Assembly: GCF_000711735.1 (NCBI RefSeq) | Contig: NZ_JONL01000004.1 | Coordinates: forward strand, 248,001 to 312,000 | Reading direction: 5' to 3' | DNA length: 64,000 bases | Origin: Maridesulfovibrio frigidus DSM 17176 | GTDB lineage: Bacteria; Desulfobacterota; Desulfovibrionia; Desulfovibrionales; Desulfovibrionaceae | Shown here: piece after piece, positions 60,246-64,000 of the stretch | Layout of the letters: each line of letters begins with the position of its first letter | Numbering within the stretch: the first letter of the stretch is position 1 | Notes under the pieces: generated by a model | What the model saw: only the letters and a program-made list of their open reading frames with translations | Database searches by the model: none | What the model was told of the DNA's origin: nothing | Position numbers and translations under genes: made by a program

Positions 60246-61961
60246 ATGCCCGGTTTTGCAGCGGATAATGAATTCAAGAAAGGTATGGTTGCGGCAGTTA
60301 TTTTGACTGCACTTGTTTTAATTGTATATTCCCAGAGCGGAAATTTCGAGCTGGTTACATACGATGACACTAGCTACGTGACTGACAACGCGAGAGTGAT
60401 GGAAGGGATTTCAGCTGAGAATGTCGGCTGGGCTTTTAGCTCTTTTCAACTTTCAAATTACCATCCGCTGACAGTTGTTTCGCATATGCTGGACACTTCG
60501 CTCTTCGGAGATTCTGCTGGTGCGCGTCATCTGGTTAATGTTTTTTTGCACCTTGTGAATGTGCTGCTGCTTTTCTTTTTTCTGATCAAAGCTACGGCAG
60601 GACTTGAAGAGGGCGGCTTGTTCCCTTCATTTTTTGTTGCGGCCCTTTTTGCCGTGCATCCTGTGCACGTTGAGTCTGTAGCGTGGGTTTCTGAACGTAA
60701 AGACGTGCTCTGCACCTTTTTCTGGCTGCTTGGAATGATAAGCTGGCTGGACTGGGTGAAGAGTAAAAATATGAGTAGCTACGCGCTTACTTTTTTCTTC
60801 ACCGGACTTGGAATTCTTGCCAAACCTATGGTTGTAACTCTGCCTGCCGCATTGCTTCTTCTCGATTTCTGGCCTCTTGGCAGAATTGATCTTAAAAAGA
60901 ATCCTGTTGCAAAATTTATTAAGCTGGCTGCTGAAAAGTTACCTTTGGTACTGCTCTCTGTACTCTCCTCGGTGCTGACTTTTATGGCCCAGAAGGGCGA
61001 TGGCGCTATGCAGTCCAGTGAGTCGTTTCCGTTTGCGCTAAGAGCTTCGAATGCGCTGACATCATGGGTTTCATATTTACGCGAGCTGGTTTTTCCCGTT
61101 GATCTGGCTGTGTTTTATCCATATCCGCAAGAGATTGCTATTTGGAAGCCTGTTTCCGCTGCACTTTTCATTATCGCTGTTTCGGCTGTGTGTGTTCGAT
61201 ATATTAAAAAGGCACCTTTTGTTGCCGTTGGTTGGTTTTGGTACCTAGGAACGCTTGTTCCTGTTATCGGACTAATTCAGGTTGGTGATCAATCCATGGC
61301 AGATCGCTATGCTTATATCCCATTTATCGGGCTGTATATTGCGATATGTTTTGGGATCGCTCATTTGGTTAAATTTGGGCGTGTTCCTGCTAAAGTCGCC
61401 GTTGGCGTGGGGGCAATAGTTGTTATGCTTCTGCTCGTGGGGGCATTCACTCAGGCTGGATATTGGAAAGATAGCGGTTCATTATATAAGCGCGCTCTTT
61501 CTGTGACTGAGAATAATCACCATATGCATTACAACTATGGAAATTTGTTGGACCGCAAAAAAGATTCTGCTAAAGCCGCAATCCATTTTAAAGCCGCAAT
61601 CAAGGCTGATCCTTCACACTATAAAGCCATGACAAATCTCGCTAATATTTATAGTAAGCGCGGCGAACTCGTCAGCGCTATGGGCCTATATGGACAAGCT
61701 TTGCAGGTTAATCCGAACTACGCAAAAGCGTATGCGAATCGGGGCGTTGCCAATCATAAGCAGGGCAAATTAGATGAGGCTCTGCGTGATTATAAAAAAG
61801 CTCTCGCGCTCAATCCGCGCCTTGTGGATTCCATGGTTAACATGGGAATTCTTTACGCCATGCGCGGTAATTATTCTGATGCCCGTGCTACATTGCGTAA
61901 AGCTCTTGAAATTGATCCCGGCAATAAACTTGCGCAGAAAAATTTGAGTCTCATCCCTTAA
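60246..61961 (+). CDS. TMTC-like GT-C membrane protein with C-terminal TPR repeats
   Basis: 571 residues. The N-terminal 400 residues hold about ten membrane segments and the family text YDDTSYVTDN (acidic pair in the first outer loop), NYHPLTVVSHMLDTSLFG, and ALFAVHPVHVESVAWVSERKDVL. Four TPR units follow (about 425-565: YNYGNLLDRKKDSAKAAIHFKAAIKADPSHYKAM and similar). Eukaryotic TMTC proteins with this layout are O-mannosyltransferases; bacterial ones are largely uncharacterised. Its start lies 8 bases after the GT2 gene, so both are co-expressed. It probably transfers a lipid-linked sugar to a periplasmic or surface protein. Confidence 0.85.
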   Translation: MPGFAADNEFKKGMVAAVILTALVLIVYSQSGNFELVTYDDTSYVTDNARVMEGISAENVGWAFSSFQLSNYHPLTVVSHMLDTSLFGDSAGARHLVNVFLHLVNVLLLFFFLIKATAGLEEGGLFPSFFVAALFAVHPVHVESVAWVSERKDVLCTFFWLLGMISWLDWVKSKNMSSYALTFFFTGLGILAKPMVVTLPAALLLLDFWPLGRIDLKKNPVAKFIKLAAEKLPLVLLSVLSSVLTFMAQKGDGAMQSSESFPFALRASNALTSWVSYLRELVFPVDLAVFYPYPQEIAIWKPVSAALFIIAVSAVCVRYIKKAPFVAVGWFWYLGTLVPVIGLIQVGDQSMADRYAYIPFIGLYIAICFGIAHLVKFGRVPAKVAVGVGAIVVMLLLVGAFTQAGYWKDSGSLYKRALSVTENNHHMHYNYGNLLDRKKDSAKAAIHFKAAIKADPSHYKAMTNLANIYSKRGELVSAMGLYGQALQVNPNYAKAYANRGVANHKQGKLDEALRDYKKALALNPRLVDSMVNMGILYAMRGNYSDARATLRKALEIDPGNKLAQKNLSLIP

Positions 61962-62192
61962 TCTTTAAGATTTAATTTTTCATGAGTATATCTCCCAGCA
62001 AATCTGCTGATCTGCTAATCCCGTGATCATAGGGTAAACGGGATTGTAGATGTTGCTTGAAGTCTATTCGAGTAGATAGTTTAATACTGTTCATATGAAG
62101 TTCATGATCCGTTGTTATGAATTTCGTCTTGTCATGCCTACTGTGATTATAGTTAATATTATTATTTGACACCTGTTGTATGGAGACGGTTT

Positions 62193-63476
62193 ATGGATTC
62201 TTTCACCCACCTTATGCCTCTTGTGAAAATCATCCTTGTTTTTATCTGCATGTTGCTTGGCATCAGGTTTAAGTTCGGGGTTGGGTTATCGGTTCTTTTA
62301 GGTGGCTTTGTTTTAGCCCTCCTGACCCATATGAAGATGGACGCACTATTTTATGCGGCTCGAGATGCAGTTATAGATGAAAAAACTATTTATCTGGTTT
62401 TGATTGTCGCATTGATCATGCTTCTTAGTGGACTGCTTGAAAAAACTGGGCAGGCCGGGCGGATAATGGAGTCGTTGACGGGATATCTTAAGAGTCCTCG
62501 TTTGCGTTTAGTATTTTTTCCTGCACTGATTGGGTTACTCCCTATGCCGGGTGGGGCAATTTTTTCAGCTCCTATGATTCGTGAAGCTGCGGAAGGTCTT
62601 GATGTTTCAGATAAGGACAAAGCGGTAATTAATTATTGGTTCAGGCACGTTTGGGAGCTTGCATGGCCTTTGTATCCGGGCATGATTCTCGGCTCGGCCT
62701 TATGTAATATGTCCATATTTAAATTTATCAGTTATACTGCTCCCGGCACTCTTGCGTGTATTTTGCTTGGGTATTTCTTTTTTTTAAGACCGTCTGTGCT
62801 CCCTCTTGAAGATGGTGTTCATGACAGTTTGATTATTCCGCCGGGCGGTGCTTTTAAAGTTTTAAAAGAGGGGCTTCCGCTGATTGTCGCTATTTGCGGG
62901 GCGTTGTTTTTTGAAGGCGTTTTATCGTTGATATTTCCGGGTGTTGCATTTGAAATAGGTGTGATTCTTGCGTTGTTATTGGCCGTTCTATGCGCCGCAT
63001 TCGCTAACTCTGGATCTGCTCCTGTAGTCTTGCTTTTGGTAAGACAAAAAAGATTCTTGAGTATGATCTTTCTGATTTTGTGCGTATTTATTTTTAAGGA
63101 TATTTTAGGAGCTTGCGGGGTTGTTAATGAGTTGGCACGCTTAGCCGGCGGGGAAGCTGCATTAATTGCTGCCGCCGTATTTGTCCCATTCTTGATTGGT
63201 TTTATTGCAGGTATTACTTTGGCCTTTGTTGGAGCAGCAATGCCTCTAGTTGTGGGCTTGGTTGACACCATGGGTATACAGTCTCAATTGCCAGCTTGGG
63301 CCATGCTTTGCATGTTCTCTGGATTTGCGGGACTCATGGCATCTCCACTTCATATATGTTTTCTTTTGACGTGCGAGTATTTTAAGGTAGATTTGTTTTC
63401 AACATGGAAAAGAGTCTTGTTACCCAGTCTTGCCTTGCTCTCTCTAGGAGTAGCGTACTTTTTTGTTTTGGTGTAG
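62193..63476 (+). CDS. DUF401 family membrane protein
   Basis: 427 residues from the ATG at 62193, preceded by GGAG; a TTG at 62166 in the same frame is less likely. About ten to eleven membrane segments with LLPMPGGAIFSAPMIREAA and YWFRHVWELAWPLYPGMIL, sequences typical of DUF401, a family with the look of an ion-transporter-superfamily permease. The two conserved polar loops are intact. Substrate unknown; a carboxylate or amino-acid permease is the usual guess. It is separated from the cyclophilin gene by 51 bp. Confidence 0.85.
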   Translation: MDSFTHLMPLVKIILVFICMLLGIRFKFGVGLSVLLGGFVLALLTHMKMDALFYAARDAVIDEKTIYLVLIVALIMLLSGLLEKTGQAGRIMESLTGYLKSPRLRLVFFPALIGLLPMPGGAIFSAPMIREAAEGLDVSDKDKAVINYWFRHVWELAWPLYPGMILGSALCNMSIFKFISYTAPGTLACILLGYFFFLRPSVLPLEDGVHDSLIIPPGGAFKVLKEGLPLIVAICGALFFEGVLSLIFPGVAFEIGVILALLLAVLCAAFANSGSAPVVLLLVRQKRFLSMIFLILCVFIFKDILGACGVVNELARLAGGEAALIAAAVFVPFLIGFIAGITLAFVGAAMPLVVGLVDTMGIQSQLPAWAMLCMFSGFAGLMASPLHICFLLTCEYFKVDLFSTWKRVLLPSLALLSLGVAYFFVLV

Positions 63477-63527
63477 GACGGCAGGACCCCTAGGGGGCAA
63501 GAAATAAAAAATCGGAGGAATTACGAT

Positions 63528-64000
63528 ATGGCTAATCCAATGGTAATGATGGAAACACCTGAAGGCGAAGTTTTGATTGAGCTTTACGAAGATAAAGCTC
63601 CAAAAACTGTAGCTAACTTTTTGAAATATGTGGACGAAGATTTCTACCCAGGAACTATCTTCCATAGAGTTATCAACAATTTTATGGTTCAGGGCGGCGG
63701 ATTTGATTTTTCCATGAAGGAAAAAGAGTCAAACGCTCCTGTTGAAAATGAAGCTGATAACGGTCTTAAAAATGAAGTGGGTACACTCGCAATGGCTCGT
63801 ACCATGGACCCTCATTCCGCATCTTCACAGTTTTTCATTAACGTGAAAGACAATGGCTTCTTGAATCACTCATCCAAAGACCCTCAGGGCTGGGGATATT
63901 GTGTATTCGGTAAAGTAGTTGAAGGCATGGAAGCAATGGAAAAGATTAAGAAAGTGCGCACTCGTAGCCACGGTGGCATGGACGATGTTCCAGTTGATCC
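63528..64000 (+). CDS. Cyclophilin-type peptidyl-prolyl isomerase, cut by the right edge
   Basis: The ATG at 63528 has GGAGGA upstream. The first 157 codons give a cyclophilin: ETPEGEVLIELYEDKAPKTVANF, the catalytic-site segment FHRVINNFMVQGGGF, GTLAMARTMDPHSASSQFFIN, and GYCVFGKVVEGM. The window ends before the stop codon, probably within the last few residues. There is no signal peptide, so it is the cytosolic PpiB type that accelerates proline isomerisation in protein folding. The tail has an RSHGGMDDVPVDP sequence usual for this subfamily. Confidence 0.93.
   Translation, partial: MANPMVMMETPEGEVLIELYEDKAPKTVANFLKYVDEDFYPGTIFHRVINNFMVQGGGFDFSMKEKESNAPVENEADNGLKNEVGTLAMARTMDPHSASSQFFINVKDNGFLNHSSKDPQGWGYCVFGKVVEGMEAMEKIKKVRTRSHGGMDDVPVD

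Overview
The window looks like chromosomal DNA of a Desulfovibrionaceae sulfate reducer, probably a marine or halotolerant member close to Maridesulfovibrio. This is an inference. It rests on the moderate GC content, the pairing of class II and class III ribonucleotide reductases, a ferredoxin:thioredoxin reductase catalytic subunit, the N-epsilon-acetyl-beta-lysine osmolyte genes (ablAB), a PAS-LuxR regulator and a DUF401 membrane protein. No rRNA, tRNA, CRISPR array, insertion sequence or integrase was seen.

Layout. Positions 1-906 hold a frameshifted, edge-truncated P-loop ATPase. 1122-4098 hold two surface-glycan glycosyltransferases, followed by a small helical-repeat protein. 4722-8571 hold nrdJ (AdoCbl-dependent ribonucleotide reductase) with a very long leader, and the thioredoxin-reductase catalytic subunit. 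8905-15484 hold a DUF523/DUF1722 protein, a PAS-LuxR regulator, ablA-ablB, an Old Yellow Enzyme and a small membrane protein. 15749-43748 is a complete type VI secretion (T6SS) cluster in two plus-strand operons: tssA-B-C-hcp-E-F-G-H-vgrG plus a cargo module (DUF2169/pentapeptide, pentapeptide, DUF3540, DUF4150, unknown), then tssJ-K-L-M plus an AMIN-like protein. Between the operons, on the minus strand, lies a single-chain TssB-TssC-like fusion. 44034-50398 hold a 7TM-DISM sensor, a secreted FG-GAP-like protein and a restriction-nuclease-like protein with degraded catalytic residues. 50565-64000 are mainly housekeeping genes: fumC, a His-rich membrane protein with a MarR regulator and paired operators, nrdD with its long leader, a TSUP permease coupled to a ferredoxin, a GT2/TMTC-type glycosyltransferase pair, a DUF401 protein and a cyclophilin cut by the right edge.

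The most striking signal is a regulatory cassette of about 525 bp present twice, upstream of nrdJ (minus, 7407-7936) and of nrdD (plus, 53371-53895). Both copies have, in the same order and at almost identical spacing, an identical 19-mer, a DnaA-box-like 9-mer, a promoter, a 120-nt cobalamin-riboswitch-like aptamer with an identical P1 helix, and about 223 nt of further conserved RNA. Several helices in that RNA differ by compensatory changes, and one conserved segment can pair with each gene's ribosome binding site. The same element therefore appears to control a B12-dependent and a B12-independent route to deoxynucleotides. The second notable item is the TssB-TssC fusion inside the T6SS cluster.
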